64,000 nucleotides of DNA from Rhizobium grahamii (GCF_009498215.1 NZ_CP043498.1:310001-374000), one strand, 5' to 3'. Counted from the first letter of the stretch, positions 47,164 to 59,274 are shown. A program made the numbers and translations. The notes: generated by a model not told the origin, from the sequence alone.

Positions 47164-47981
47164 TCAGTCCTTTACGACGGAAATGTCGGGCGCGTCCACA
47201 GCCTTCATGCCGATGACATGGTAGCCGCTGTCGGCATGGTGCACTTCGCCGGTCACGGAACGCGACAGATCCGAGAGCATGTAGAGGCCGACGTCGCCGA
47301 CTTCCTCGATGGTCACGGTGCGGCGCAGCGGCGCGTTGTACTCGTTCCACTTGAGGATGTAGCGGAAGTCACCGATGCCGGACGCAGCGAGCGTCTTGAT
47401 CGGGCCGGCCGAAATCGCGTTGACGCGAATGTTCTTGGGGCCGAGGTCGACGGCGAGATACTTGACGCTGGCCTCGAGTGCCGCCTTGGCAACGCCCATG
47501 ACGTTGTAGTTCGGCATGACCTTCTCGGCGCCGTAATAGGTCAACGTCAGCATCGAGCCACCGTCCGTCATCAGCTTCTCGGCGCGACGTGCGACCGAGG
47601 TGAAAGAGAAAACGGAGATCTGCATGGTCTTGGCGAAGTTGTCCGCCGATGTGTCAATATAGCGGCCGGTCAGTTCGTCCTTGTCGGAGAAGCCGATGGC
47701 ATGCACGATGAAGTCGATCTTGCCCCAGACCTTTTCGATATTGTCGAAAACGGCGTCGATCGATGCTTCATCGCTGACATCACAGTGGCCTGCGAGAATG
47801 CCGCCCAGTTCCGCAGCCAGCGGCTCGACGCGCTTCTTGAGCGCATCGCCCTGATACGTAAACGCAACTTCACCACCCTGCGCATGAATAGCTTTGGCAA
47901 TACCCACGCAATCGAACGATTGTTGGCAACGCCCATGATGACGCCGCGTTTGCCTGACATGAGGCCTGATGCCTGAGCCAT
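47164..47981 (-). CDS. fabI: Enoyl-[acyl-carrier-protein] reductase, frameshifted
   Basis: A 272-residue enzyme if repaired; FabI performs the last reduction of each fatty acid elongation cycle using NADH. The N-terminus MAQASGLMSGKRGVIMGVAN carries the nucleotide-binding region, and the active site shows NYNVMGVAKAALEASVKYL with the Tyr-x6-Lys pair. The frame breaks at the CCC at 47903-47905 (GGG on the coding strand): adding one G turns SIAWVLPK into SIAWGIAKAIHAQGG. The loss at a normally essential gene argues for a base-calling error. RBS AGGGGG precedes the ATG. Confidence 0.92.
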
Positions 47982-48103
47982 ATTTCGCCCCCTAAGGAAA
48001 TTGATAGGTCCTGCCTATGGCATAGGCTGCTAATCGGTTCAAGATTGGCAGCAATCATCAACTGTTAGGGATCGTAACAAAGGGTGCTCTTGTCACCAAT
48101 ATT

Positions 48104-49252
48104 TCACAAAAACAGCCCGTTCTTCATGCTTCGCATGAGATCTGTGACCTTATCGTCCGGCTTTTCCCACAGGATTATTCGCAGTTCGACCACGAGATCG
48201 CCCCGTCCGCCGGCGCCGTCGGCCAATCCCTGACCGGCGATGCGGATGGTCTTGTCCGAGCCCGACCATGCGGGAACCGTGATCTTCAATGGGCCGTTCG
48301 GTCCCTCGATCTCGGCATCGGTCCCGAGAACCGCGTTTTCGATCGTGACCGGCAGGACGGCATGAAGATCGAAGCCATCAACCTTGAAGCGTGTATCCGG
48401 CGCGATGTGAACATTGATCAGGGCGTCGCCGCGCTGCATGCCGGATAGCTTGTGGCCCTGGCCCTTCAAGCGGACCTGATGCCCCTCGGTTGTGCCGGGC
48501 GCCAGCGTAAAGCCGACCTCGCGGCCTTCGCCGAGATCGACGAGGGTCCAGCTGCCTTTCAGAACATCATCGACCGTCACCGTCGCCGTGGCGATGAGAT
48601 CAGGGACTTTTTCGGGCGCGGGCGCCGCACTGCCGGTAAAGCGGCGGACGAGCGATGTCAGCAGGCTGAGCGGCTGCAGGATGGAGGCGGTTGCTGCATC
48701 CTCCGCCATCGTCTCCGCCTCGGTCTTGGTGGTGTCGGGCTGCTTGTCTACGGCAGGCTCCGCGTCCGCCTTTCTGGAGGCGGCGGTGTAGGCCGTACGG
48801 CTTCCACCACCCGCAGCGCGTGCCTGCGCACCGAAAATCCGCTCGATCATCTCTTCAGCTGGCTCGGCAGCACCGGTCTGCTGCTGCTTGGCGGCGTCTG
48901 CGGCTGCCTTCTGCGCTGCGGCGCGGGCAAGCTCTTCCATCACGCGTTCGGCGTTCTCCTGCGCTGCCTTGGCGCGCACGGCGGCTTCGCGAGCGGCCTG
49001 TCGCTGCGCCATGATGGTGTTTTCGTTGCTCTTGGCCTCGGCCATGCGGGCAGCATTGTCGAAGAGGCTGCGCTTCTTCGGATCCTTCAGCGTTTCATAG
49101 GCGCGACCCACCTCGGCGAAGCGGGCGCTCGCCGTCGGGTCTCCCTGATTGTGATCAGGGTGCACAGCCTTGGCCATATTGCGCCAGGCCGCTTTTATCT
49201 CATCCTGCCCCGCGTCCCGTTTGACGCCCAAGATCTTATAAGGATCGCGCAT
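48104..49252 (-). CDS. DnaJ domain-containing co-chaperone
   Basis: A 382-residue protein of the J-domain family. Residues 1-70 form the J domain with the HPD motif in AVHPDHNQGDPT. Residues 90-235 are a low-complexity, alanine- and glutamine-rich linker. About residues 235-375 form a DnaJ C-terminal substrate-binding domain with VRLKGQGHKLSGMQRGDALINVHIA. It lacks the zinc-finger region of true DnaJ, so it is a CbpA-like co-chaperone. The partner DnaK is not in this window. Confidence 0.9.
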   Translation of the reverse strand: MRDPYKILGVKRDAGQDEIKAAWRNMAKAVHPDHNQGDPTASARFAEVGRAYETLKDPKKRSLFDNAARMAEAKSNENTIMAQRQAAREAAVRAKAAQENAERVMEELARAAAQKAAADAAKQQQTGAAEPAEEMIERIFGAQARAAGGGSRTAYTAASRKADAEPAVDKQPDTTKTEAETMAEDAATASILQPLSLLTSLVRRFTGSAAPAPEKVPDLIATATVTVDDVLKGSWTLVDLGEGREVGFTLAPGTTEGHQVRLKGQGHKLSGMQRGDALINVHIAPDTRFKVDGFDLHAVLPVTIENAVLGTDAEIEGPNGPLKITVPAWSGSDKTIRIAGQGLADGAGGRGDLVVELRIILWEKPDDKVTDLMRSMKNGLFL

Positions 49253-49500
49253 GTTTCAACCGCCGGTATCCGATGCGGCGTGCTGTCCTCTGTCCGCACG
49301 CTCGCAAGTTCCACAACTCATCTGGTGCGCCCGGCCCGGTTTTCCTAGTCGGGATGAGCGCATTTGATGGTTGGATCGTCCGGTAAAGTTGCTAATCAGT
49401 CCTTATTTCACGCCCGCTCGTTCAGCGGTTTCGCGCCGAATGGTTAGCCTTTTGCTAAATCTTGAACGGTCTGCCGCGAGCCCAAAGGGAAAGGCGGCGA

Positions 49501-49959
49501 TCAGCTCTCCGGCTGGAAGCTCAACAGCTGCCAGTTGCCGCCGCCGACGAGGCAGGTCTTGCCGTAGAACTTGGCAATTCCGACGTAGGAATGGCGTGTC
49601 GTGCGGAATTGCCGGCAGACTTGGCCGGAATCGCTGTTCTCGACGATCGTGTCGATCACCCCGGCGCTGCCGGTCGATGCGTTCGCCCACGGAAGCGGGC
49701 GTCCTTCAAGCCGCTGGATGTCTGCGGAGGTAACCGCGTTGCCGACGGTCATTTCGTCGGACAGTGAATCGCTCGTCGGCGAGGGCTGCGGGACAGTTCC
49801 CGTCGCAACGGATCGATCGACTTTTGAGCTGCTGAACATGTCCAGTCCGCCGGCCATGCAGCCGGGCAGAGAGAGCATCGCCAAGCCGACAATGCAGAAG
49901 GCCGCGCATTGACGCAGCAGACCCTTTGTATGACGATCTGACTTTGCTATGACTTCCAC
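49501..49959 (-). CDS. RT0821/Lpp0805-type surface lipoprotein
   Basis: A 152-residue exported protein with lipobox LSLPGC near residue 34, so cysteine 34 is lipidated. After the cysteine it has a polar linker (PQPSPTSDSLSDEM). A compact C-terminal region with the pattern VCRQFRTTRHSYVGIAKFYG then CLVGGGNWQLLSF is typical of the rickettsial 17-kDa-like surface antigen family named RT0821/Lpp0805. The start is GTG at 49959 with an AGGACACAGG region upstream. The function is unknown. Confidence 0.78.
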   Translation of the reverse strand: MEVIAKSDRHTKGLLRQCAAFCIVGLAMLSLPGCMAGGLDMFSSSKVDRSVATGTVPQPSPTSDSLSDEMTVGNAVTSADIQRLEGRPLPWANASTGSAGVIDTIVENSDSGQVCRQFRTTRHSYVGIAKFYGKTCLVGGGNWQLLSFQPES

Positions 49960-50025
49960 CCTGTGTCCTGTCCAGTTGCGTAGAGCTGGGCAAATTTCGA
50001 ATAAACCCGGGGAATTTGAGTTAAT

Positions 50026-50646
50026 ATGTCGGCAAATGAGTTAATAAGCGGTGACTTCACGGAGCGAAACGAGCCGTTCGATCTTTTCGCCGACTGGCTG
50101 AAGGAAGCCGAGGCCTCCGAGGTCAACGATCCCAATGCGGTAGCGCTTGCGACGGTCGACGAGGACGGCCTTCCCAATGTCCGCATGGTTCTCCTTAAGG
50201 GATTCGATCAAGACGGTTTTGTCTTCTACACGAATTTCGAGAGCCAGAAAGGTCACGAAATCCTGGGGCAGAAAAAAGCTGCCATGTGTTTCCACTGGAA
50301 GACGCTGCGCAGGCAGGTTCGGCTGCGCGGACCTGTGGAAATCGTCAGCGACGAGGAAGCCGACGCCTATTACAAGACGCGCGCCCGCGGCAGCCGCATC
50401 GGCGCCTGGGCATCGAAGCAGTCGCGGCCGCTGGAAAGCCGATTCGCTCTGGAAAAGGCCGTGGCCGAATACACGGCACGCTACGCCGTCGGCGAGATAC
50501 CCCGCCCAGCGCACTGGTCCGGCTTTCGTATCCGCCCGGTCTCCATCGAGTTCTGGAAGGACCAGAAATTCCGCCTGCACGATCGCGTCGAGTTCCGCCG
50601 GTCCTCGACCGATGGCGATTGGACCAAGGTGCGGATGTACCCTTAA
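50026..50646 (+). CDS. pdxH: Pyridoxamine 5'-phosphate oxidase
   Basis: A 206-residue FMN enzyme that makes pyridoxal-5'-phosphate. Signatures are [40 protein letters not shown] and the C-terminal [20 protein letters not shown], followed by WTKVRMYP at the end. The gene is divergent from the lipoprotein gene and its stop is two bases before the stop of the convergent polysaccharide deacetylase. Confidence 0.95.
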   Translation: MSANELISGDFTERNEPFDLFADWLKEAEASEVNDPNAVALATVDEDGLPNVRMVLLKGFDQDGFVFYTNFESQKGHEILGQKKAAMCFHWKTLRRQVRLRGPVEIVSDEEADAYYKTRARGSRIGAWASKQSRPLESRFALEKAVAEYTARYAVGEIPRPAHWSGFRIRPVSIEFWKDQKFRLHDRVEFRRSSTDGDWTKVRMYP

Positions 50647-50648
50647 GA

Positions 50649-51695
50649 TCAGTTCCGCATCAGCATCAGCGGAATTCCGGACGCCAGACCGGAGACATAG
50701 CGCGGCTTCTGGTAGAGGCCGTTCACCGAAAGCCTCGGCAGGTAGGTTATGGCATCCAGCGAACGCTGCGTGACCACGCCCGGCTGTGTCGTGACGGCAA
50801 GGGAGAAGCCAAGGTCGCGGGCGATCTCCGCCTGCCGTCTGGTGACCGCCTCGCGTGTGCCATAGGGATAGGCGAAGGTCTGCGGCCGTTTCCCGATGAT
50901 CGCCTCGACGTAATCGGCCGATATCAGCATCTCGTCGCCGGCGTCGCGGTCCGACAGGCGAGCCATGGCGCGATGGCTGACGGTGTGCGCACCGAGCGAG
51001 GCAAGCGGGCTCGCTTCCAGCAGATTGAATTCGGAGGGGCTCATGACGAGATCGTCGACGATGTCGGCGGGGTCGAGTTCGTACATGCGGGCGGTTGCGT
51101 CGATTGCCTCGACGGCCGCTGTCTCGTCCGCCCCGTGGATGTAGGCGGCAAATCGCGCGAAGGCGATGCTCTTTGCAAGCGGGCTTTCGAGATCGATCGT
51201 TTCATGGCCCCGACCGAAGTCGAAGCTTAGCCGCTCCTCCTTGCGCAGAAGCCTCGTCAGCGTTTCCCACCAGATGGTGTGGGTGCGCTCCGCAAGCCCC
51301 TTGGCGACGAAAACGGTGAACGGCGCTTCATGCCGTTCGAAGATCGGCAGCGCGTAGACGAGGTTGTTGCGATAGCCGTCGTCGAGCGTGAATGCGGCGA
51401 AAGGCGCGGCCTTCGGCGCGTCCTCCGATAGCAGCGCGGGCACATCGGCAAGCGGCACGAACCGGTAGCCATCCCGTTTTAGTCGCGTCAGAACGGCATC
51501 GAGAAACTGCGGCGTGATCTCCAGATGCGCGTTCGGCTCGAAGGCGTTTTCTTCGTAAGGCCGGACGTGATGCAGCGTGAAGATCGCGCCGCGCCCGCGC
51601 GCCTTGCGCATGGCGCCTGTCGCCCGCAGCAGGTTAGCGGCCTCAAGGCCGCCGGTTATGGCGATTCGTTTCGCAAGCGCCCTGGCATTCGCCAT
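50649..51695 (-). CDS. Polysaccharide deacetylase family protein
   Basis: A 348-residue carbohydrate esterase 4 family protein. The nodB-homology domain shows FTLDDGYRNNLVYALPIF (metal-binding aspartate pair), VSHRAMARLSDRDAG (metal-binding histidine region) and AYPYGTREAVTRRQAE. There is no obvious signal peptide, so cytoplasmic or membrane-associated location is unclear. Family members de-N-acetylate chitin, peptidoglycan or surface polysaccharide; the substrate is not predictable, and a nodB role is not implied. Confidence 0.86.
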   Translation of the reverse strand: MANARALAKRIAITGGLEAANLLRATGAMRKARGRGAIFTLHHVRPYEENAFEPNAHLEITPQFLDAVLTRLKRDGYRFVPLADVPALLSEDAPKAAPFAAFTLDDGYRNNLVYALPIFERHEAPFTVFVAKGLAERTHTIWWETLTRLLRKEERLSFDFGRGHETIDLESPLAKSIAFARFAAYIHGADETAAVEAIDATARMYELDPADIVDDLVMSPSEFNLLEASPLASLGAHTVSHRAMARLSDRDAGDEMLISADYVEAIIGKRPQTFAYPYGTREAVTRRQAEIARDLGFSLAVTTQPGVVTQRSLDAITYLPRLSVNGLYQKPRYVSGLASGIPLMLMRN

Positions 51696-51926
51696 CCTGT
51701 CACCCGGCCTCCCGGTTTCGTTTGGGCACCGACGTTAGCCAACCGGGGGTTAAGTCTTGCTGAACAACCAGATTTCGGATCGGCGCTTTACGGTTTTTTC
51801 ACCATGAAGGATAAAACTTGACAAAAATGGTATCAGTTGCCGCAAAGTCGCGCCACATTTGGGGCTTCTGTAGCGGAACGGGACAATTCGGAATGACTGG
51901 GTCATTCCTTCTTTGAGGGGAAGTGC

Positions 51927-53264
51927 ATGAGAAAGCTGTTGGCCGCGATTATGACCGCGACGCTCGTCGTTGCGGTGCCTTTGACGGCGATGGCGGGCAG
52001 CGCCTCCCTGATCCTCGATGCAAGAACCGGCAAGGTACTGACGTCCGAGAATGCCGATGTCCTGAACCATCCGGCGTCGCTGACGAAGATGATGACCATC
52101 TACATGGCCTTCGAGGCGATCAATCGCGGCAAGATGAGCTGGAACACGCCGATCGTGGTGTCGAAATACGCGGCCTCCCGTCCGCCGACGAAGCTTGGCG
52201 TTCGCGCCGGCGAGACCATCACGGTTCGTGAAGCCATTCTCGGCATGATCACCAAATCGGCCAACGACGCCGCGGCTGCAATGGGCGAGAAGCTCGGCGG
52301 CTCTGAAAGCAATTTTGCCCGCCTGATGACCCAGAGGGCACGCCAGCTCGGCATGAGCCGCACCACCTTCTACAACGCCTCCGGCCTGCCGGATGCCCGT
52401 CAGGTGACGACGGCGCGCGACATGTCCACGCTCGCGATCGCGCTCATGAAGAACTATCCGTCCGAATACCGCATGTTCTCGACGGCGAGCTTCAATTTCC
52501 GCGGCCGCACCATTCGAGGCCACAACAATCTGATGTACCGCTACCAGGGCATGGACGGCATCAAGACCGGCTATACCAATGCATCGGGTTTCAATCTCGT
52601 CAGCGCCGTCAAGGATGGCAACCGCCGCGTCGTCGGCGTTGTGCTCGGTGGCCGCACGGCCCGCAGCCGCGACGACAAGATGGCTGGGCTTCTCGACAAG
52701 TATCTCGGTCGCGCGTCCTCGTCGGGCGGCGCAAAGCTCGTCGCCAGCGTCAACAGCCGCCCGCCGGTCGAAGTCGCTTCCGCTGCTGACGATAGCGACC
52801 TGCCGATCCCGGCGTCGGCGCCCCGCGTCGCGGATGTGGCTCCCAACGCACCCGACATCGCCCGCAGCGAACTTTCGCCCAAGGCGCTCGGCTATCTCGG
52901 TGATACCGTTCCGCAGGAGCGTCCGTCGGCGCTGGATGCCGTGACACCGGCAGCCAAGCTCACCACATCAGCCAAGCTCGCGCCGAAGTCGCTCGGTGCG
53001 GTAGCCTCGACCGGCGATTGGCAGATCCAGATTTCGGCCGCTCCAAGCGATGAGGCCGCACGCGCGCTGCTCGCGCAGGCCAAGTCCGAAGGTGGCGCCG
53101 CGCTGAAGTCGGCCAATCCCTATACCGAAGCCGTCGGCAAGGGCGCCAACAAGGTCTACCGTGCCCGCTTCGTCGGCTTCGAAAGCCGCGACGCCGCCAC
53201 CTCGGCCTGCGACGCGCTGAGGAAGCGTTCCTACGACTGCATGCTTCTGCCTGATCACGGCTGA
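51927..53264 (+). CDS. D-alanyl-D-alanine carboxypeptidase (PBP5/6 type) with SPOR domain
   Basis: A 445-residue protein, S11 peptidase family. A signal peptide (1-23) is followed by the penicillin-binding domain with S51-L-T-K54 (HPASLTKMMTIY), the second motif SAN in KSANDAAAAMGE, and the KTG motif MDGIKTGYTNASG. After a proline/serine-rich linker (about 265-360) a C-terminal SPOR domain (about 365-445, starting WQIQISAAPSDEAARALL) binds denuded peptidoglycan and localises the enzyme to the division site. It trims the terminal D-Ala of pentapeptides. AGGGGAAG precedes the ATG. Confidence 0.92.
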   Translation: MRKLLAAIMTATLVVAVPLTAMAGSASLILDARTGKVLTSENADVLNHPASLTKMMTIYMAFEAINRGKMSWNTPIVVSKYAASRPPTKLGVRAGETITVREAILGMITKSANDAAAAMGEKLGGSESNFARLMTQRARQLGMSRTTFYNASGLPDARQVTTARDMSTLAIALMKNYPSEYRMFSTASFNFRGRTIRGHNNLMYRYQGMDGIKTGYTNASGFNLVSAVKDGNRRVVGVVLGGRTARSRDDKMAGLLDKYLGRASSSGGAKLVASVNSRPPVEVASAADDSDLPIPASAPRVADVAPNAPDIARSELSPKALGYLGDTVPQERPSALDAVTPAAKLTTSAKLAPKSLGAVASTGDWQIQISAAPSDEAARALLAQAKSEGGAALKSANPYTEAVGKGANKVYRARFVGFESRDAATSACDALRKRSYDCMLLPDHG

Positions 53265-53291
53265 TCGGGCTGGACATCCCGCGGGAATCGT

Positions 53292-53318
53292 CGTTCTCCT
53301 GAGTACGAAAGGAGAACG
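53292..53318 (+). promoter_or_regulatory. Hairpin that buries the ribosome binding site of the MazG-like gene
   Basis: A nine-base-pair perfect stem (CGTTCTCCT / AGGAGAACG) with a nine-base loop lies directly before the start of the next gene. The right arm contains the Shine-Dalgarno AGGAG six bases before the ATG, so the ribosome binding site is paired in the fold. This would restrict translation unless the stem melts or is opened. Confidence 0.6.
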
Positions 53319-53320
53319 AA

Positions 53321-53653
53321 ATGCTGCGTGAACTTTCCGACAAATTCGAGGATGCGTCCCGCGCCTATGCGCGGGCGAACGGCATAGAGCGCGATCCCGA
53401 CTGGTTTCTTCTGAAGTTGCAGGAGGAAATGGGCGAGCTTACTCAGGCCTGGAACCGCGTCCGTGGCCGCGGGCGGCGCAAGGGGCGATCTGACGAGGAA
53501 CTCTCACGCGATCTTGCCGATGAAACCGCCGACGTGCTCGGCCATATCCTGCTGTTTGCACACCAGAACGGGCTTGATCTTGCCGCCGCGGTCAAACGCA
53601 AGTGGCTGTTCTGGCCCGATGGCGATCAGGATGCCGAAAGCGCGCGGCGATAG
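53321..53653 (+). CDS. MazG-like nucleotide pyrophosphohydrolase
   Basis: A 110-residue all-alpha NTP pyrophosphohydrolase. The acidic metal-binding residues are visible in LLKLQEEMGELTQAWNRV (E-x-x-E pattern) and in LADETADVLGHILLFAHQNG (E-x-x-D), with a basic loop RGRGRRKGRSDEEL in between. Such proteins hydrolyse nucleoside triphosphates, often damaged or canonical dNTPs. Its ribosome binding site is inside a perfect hairpin. It follows the carboxypeptidase by 56 bases and may be co-transcribed. Confidence 0.82.
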   Translation: MLRELSDKFEDASRAYARANGIERDPDWFLLKLQEEMGELTQAWNRVRGRGRRKGRSDEELSRDLADETADVLGHILLFAHQNGLDLAAAVKRKWLFWPDGDQDAESARR

Positions 53654-53672
53654 AACTTGCTATCGACGGCCA

Positions 53673-54131
53673 TCACGGGAAAGGCCGGGGGAGGGTATCC
53701 TTCCGGACCTCGGAGAACCCGTTCTTTTCATAGAAGCGGTGCGCGGCCAGAAACTTGTCGGTCGTTCCGAGATAGATTTCCCGAAGTCCCTGCTCCGTCG
53801 AATGCGCGACAAGAGCAGAGAGGAGAGCGGCAGCAACGCCATATTCCCGGCCGCGAACGCCTGATGCGACAAACATCTTGCGCAGCGCCGCCTGATCGTT
53901 GCCGATGTCTTTCAGACCGAGCGTCCCGACGATCTTACCATCCCGTACCGCGACCCAGAACTGGCCCCTGCCGGACTGATAGAAATCGGGGATCGCCGCA
54001 AGGTCTGGCTGATCAGCCGCGCTGATGGCAATCCCGAATTCTTCCCGCTGGATCGGCAGGATCACCGAGATCACGCCATCCCTGTCGGCCGGTTGGTAGG
54101 CTCGGACGGTGATCTCGTTCACTGGCGTCAT
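53673..54131 (-). CDS. GNAT family N-acetyltransferase
   Basis: A 152-residue GCN5-related N-acetyltransferase. Strand and acetyl-CoA loop regions are visible (VAVRDGKIVGTLGLKDIG, then RKMFVASGVRGREYGVAAAL, where RGREYG matches the Q/R-x-x-G-x-G/A CoA motif loosely) and the end KFLAAHRFYEKNGF is the usual YEKxGF strand. The acetyl acceptor cannot be inferred. It starts seven bases downstream of the tldD stop on the same strand and is probably co-transcribed. Confidence 0.87.
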   Translation of the reverse strand: MTPVNEITVRAYQPADRDGVISVILPIQREEFGIAISAADQPDLAAIPDFYQSGRGQFWVAVRDGKIVGTLGLKDIGNDQAALRKMFVASGVRGREYGVAAALLSALVAHSTEQGLREIYLGTTDKFLAAHRFYEKNGFSEVRKDTLPRPFP

Positions 54132-54138
54132 CGTCGCT

Positions 54139-55553
54139 TTATGCTTTCGTACCGCCGACTGTCACCTGGTCCATTCTGAGGTGTGGCTGGCCGACGCCGA
54201 CGGGAACCCACTGGCCTGCCTTGCCGCAGTTGCCGATGCCGGTGTCGAGCTTCATGTCGTTGCCGACCATCGAGACGCGCTTCATGGCCTCAGGGCCGTT
54301 GCCGATCAGCATGGCGCCCTTGATCGGCGCTCCGATCTTGCCGTTCTCGATAAGATAGGCCTCGGTGCAGCCGAACACGAACTTGCCGGATGTGATGTCG
54401 ACCTGACCGCCGCCGAACGAGACGGCGTAGATGCCCTTCTTGACGGAGGAGATGATCTCATCAGGCGTCTTGTCGCCACCGAGCATGTAGGTGTTGGTCA
54501 TACGCGGCATCGGCACATGCGCGTAGCCCTGACGGCGTCCGTTGCCTGTCGGTGCCATGCCCATGAGGCGCGCGTTCTGCCGGTCCTGCATGTAGCCGAC
54601 CAGCTTACCCTTCTCGATGAGCACGTTGTATGCCGAGGGCGTGCCTTCGTCGTCGATCGTGATCGAGCCACGGCGGTTGTCGATCGTGCCGTCGTCCACG
54701 ACGGTAACGCCGGGTGCTGCCACCATCTCGCCGAGAAGCCCCGCAAATGCCGACGTCTTCTTGCGGTTGAAGTCGCCTTCCAGGCCGTGGCCAACGGCCT
54801 CGTGCAGCATGACACCGGGCCAGCCGGCGCCGAGAACGACGTCCATCGTGCCAGCCGGGGCGTCGATCGCTTCGAGATTGACCAGCGCCTGTCGCAAAGC
54901 TTCATCAGCGCCATGCTGCCAGCTGCCTTCGGTAATGAAATCGCCGAAGCCGATGCGGCCACCGCTGCCATAGGAGCCCGATTCCTGCCGATCGCCTTCA
55001 CCAACGACCACGGAGATGTTGATGCGCGTCATCGGACGGATATCGCGAACGCGGTGCCCGTCGGCGCGAAGGATATCCACGACCTGCCAGCTTGCGGCCA
55101 CCGACGCGGTAACCTGGCGAACCTTGTCGTCCTTGCCGCGCAGATAGGCGTCGATGTCCTGCAGCACCTTCACCTTGTGCTCGAAGGTCGGGGTGCCGAT
55201 CGGATTTTCGTCGCCGTAGAACTTCTTGTTGGTGCCCTGGGGGCGGCGGCATAGCTGCCGGCATAGCCGCGGGTCACCGCGCCGACGGCGTCGGCGGCAC
55301 GCTTCAGGGCCGCGACGGAGAGATCGCCCGCATGTGCGTAGCCAACCGCCTCGCCGGCAACGGCGCGCAGACCGAAGCCCTGTTCGGTATTGAAGCTGCC
55401 GCCCTTGAGGCGGCCGTTATCGAACATCAGCGATTCCGCCTGGGCATGTTCGATGTAGAGCTCCCCGTCGTCGGCGCCCGAAAGAGCCTCGGCAACGAGC
55501 GAGCGCACCTTCGCTTCGTCAGCATCGAAAAGCGTGAGGAGATCGGTATTCAT
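54139..55553 (-). CDS. tldD: Metalloprotease TldD, frameshifted
   Basis: A protein of about 471 residues if repaired. TldD forms a heterodimeric zinc protease with TldE/PmbA (not in this window) that processes microcin precursors and some antitoxins. The start is [17 protein letters not shown], and the zinc motif [12 protein letters not shown] is in the second half, followed by [20 protein letters not shown] and [12 protein letters not shown]. At the run 55239-55243 one base is missing: adding one C on the coding strand turns [14 protein letters not shown] into [18 protein letters not shown], giving the family length. It is upstream of, and close to, the GNAT gene. Confidence 0.9.
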
Positions 55554-55662
55554 GTCTTTATGCTCCGCTGAAGCAGGAATGCTTCCAGCCGATGTAGGTC
55601 CGGTGGACGGTTCGAGCAAGCCCCGAAAATCGGGAGATCAGGCCCAGGGTCAGGCCCGATGA

Positions 55663-56247
55663 TTAGGGGAGGGCGTCGTAGCCTTCGGCAAAGCCCTTCA
55701 GATCGACAGGAATGCCGATACCTTCCTCAGGGGTCTGGAAGACGATGAACGTCGCGCTCGCGCCGCTGCGGAAGGTCTTCAGCAGTTCGTCTTCCAGCAC
55801 GACCTCTGCGTAGCAGCCGTCAGCGAAGCAGCGCACGAAGTAAGCGCGGCCGATATCCTTGCCGTCGACATTGAGGCCGAGTCCGTTCGGCAGGAGAACG
55901 CCGAGCGGGGCGAGAACGCGAAGGATCTTGGATTTCCGGTCAGCCGTTTTGAGGACAACGACCGACAAGCCGACTTCCGGACGATCTTCGGCGATGACGT
56001 TCTGCATGAGCGCGCATTGCTCGGCCGATGCGCCCGCCGGCTTGTCGCACACCACGGACCAGGCGCCATGGTTCGATCTGACGGTGCCCGGAGCTTGTGG
56101 CTGTGTCTGTCCCGGTGTCGCCTGCGATGCCGGAGGTGTTGGCGCAGGCTGCGCCGGCGCGGGCTGCTGCGCAAATGCGGGAGCAGTCGTTGCGGCCGCA
56201 ATGCACGCCGTCAGCAAGAATGGCCGTGCGAGGGAACGGAAACCCAT
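55663..56247 (-). CDS. Invasion-associated locus B (IalB) family protein
   Basis: A 194-residue exported protein. A signal peptide ending near AFA (residues 1-26) is followed by a proline/glutamine/alanine-rich linker (QPAPAQPAPTPPASQATPG) and the IalB domain: GAWSVVCDKPAGASAEQCAL then RVLAPLGVLLPNGLGLNVDG, with paired cysteines. IalB was described as an invasion-associated protein of Bartonella; in rhizobia its role is not established. It is divergent from ctaC, with about 330 bases between. Confidence 0.87.
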   Translation of the reverse strand: MGFRSLARPFLLTACIAAATTAPAFAQQPAPAQPAPTPPASQATPGQTQPQAPGTVRSNHGAWSVVCDKPAGASAEQCALMQNVIAEDRPEVGLSVVVLKTADRKSKILRVLAPLGVLLPNGLGLNVDGKDIGRAYFVRCFADGCYAEVVLEDELLKTFRSGASATFIVFQTPEEGIGIPVDLKGFAEGYDALP

Positions 56248-56583
56248 GAAAACCTCTGCAGTTCGAATCAGTGCGGTTAAGTTGGGGCCCGTCGCTCAAA
56301 ATGAAAAGCCCTACTGGCTGAAAAGCCGGGGACTACGGCGGAAATGGGACGTTTGCCTAGGAATGTTGTTTCCTTCTGCCAGTCGAAGCTCTCGCTCTTC
56401 GCAGTGCAGCATTAAAACAATGAATGTTTCGCGACGCTTGAGGGAGGCATCTTCAAGCAAAAATGCCGCATAGACAAATGCTTTGGCCTGTTGCGGCGGA
56501 TGCCAAACTGTGGTTTGAAGCGCAGAGATGGCAAGGATTCTGCGCGCATTTTTCGCAGATCAGCGCTCGAGGGAGATTTTAAC
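56248..56583. other. Intergenic region between ialB and the cytochrome oxidase operon
   Basis: About 335 bases between divergent genes. It should hold the promoters of ialB and of the ctaCDB operon. I see no ORF with gene-like features. GAGGGAG at the right end serves as ribosome binding site for ctaC. No clear promoter boxes were fixed by eye. Confidence 0.4.
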
Positions 56584-59206
<2,623 letters not shown>

Positions 59207-59219
59207 GGTGCGAGCAATT

Positions 59220-59251
59220 GCGATCGCCGCATGTTAGAGTGCGGCGATCGC
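59220..59251 (+). other. 12-base-pair hairpin between ctaD and ctaB
   Basis: GCGATCGCCGCA and TGCGGCGATCGC form a perfect 12-bp stem with an eight-base loop, starting 13 bases after the ctaD stop. There is no T run, so it is not a standard terminator; it may stabilise the upstream mRNA or set the relative output of ctaD and the downstream assembly genes. Confidence 0.65.
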
Positions 59252-59274
59252 CTTCAAGTTTGCAGGACGAGATA

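Noticed and set aside
50649..51695. nodB, nodulation chitooligosaccharide deacetylase
   Set aside because: Only the general NodB-homology fold is shared; there are no other nod genes or nod box nearby.
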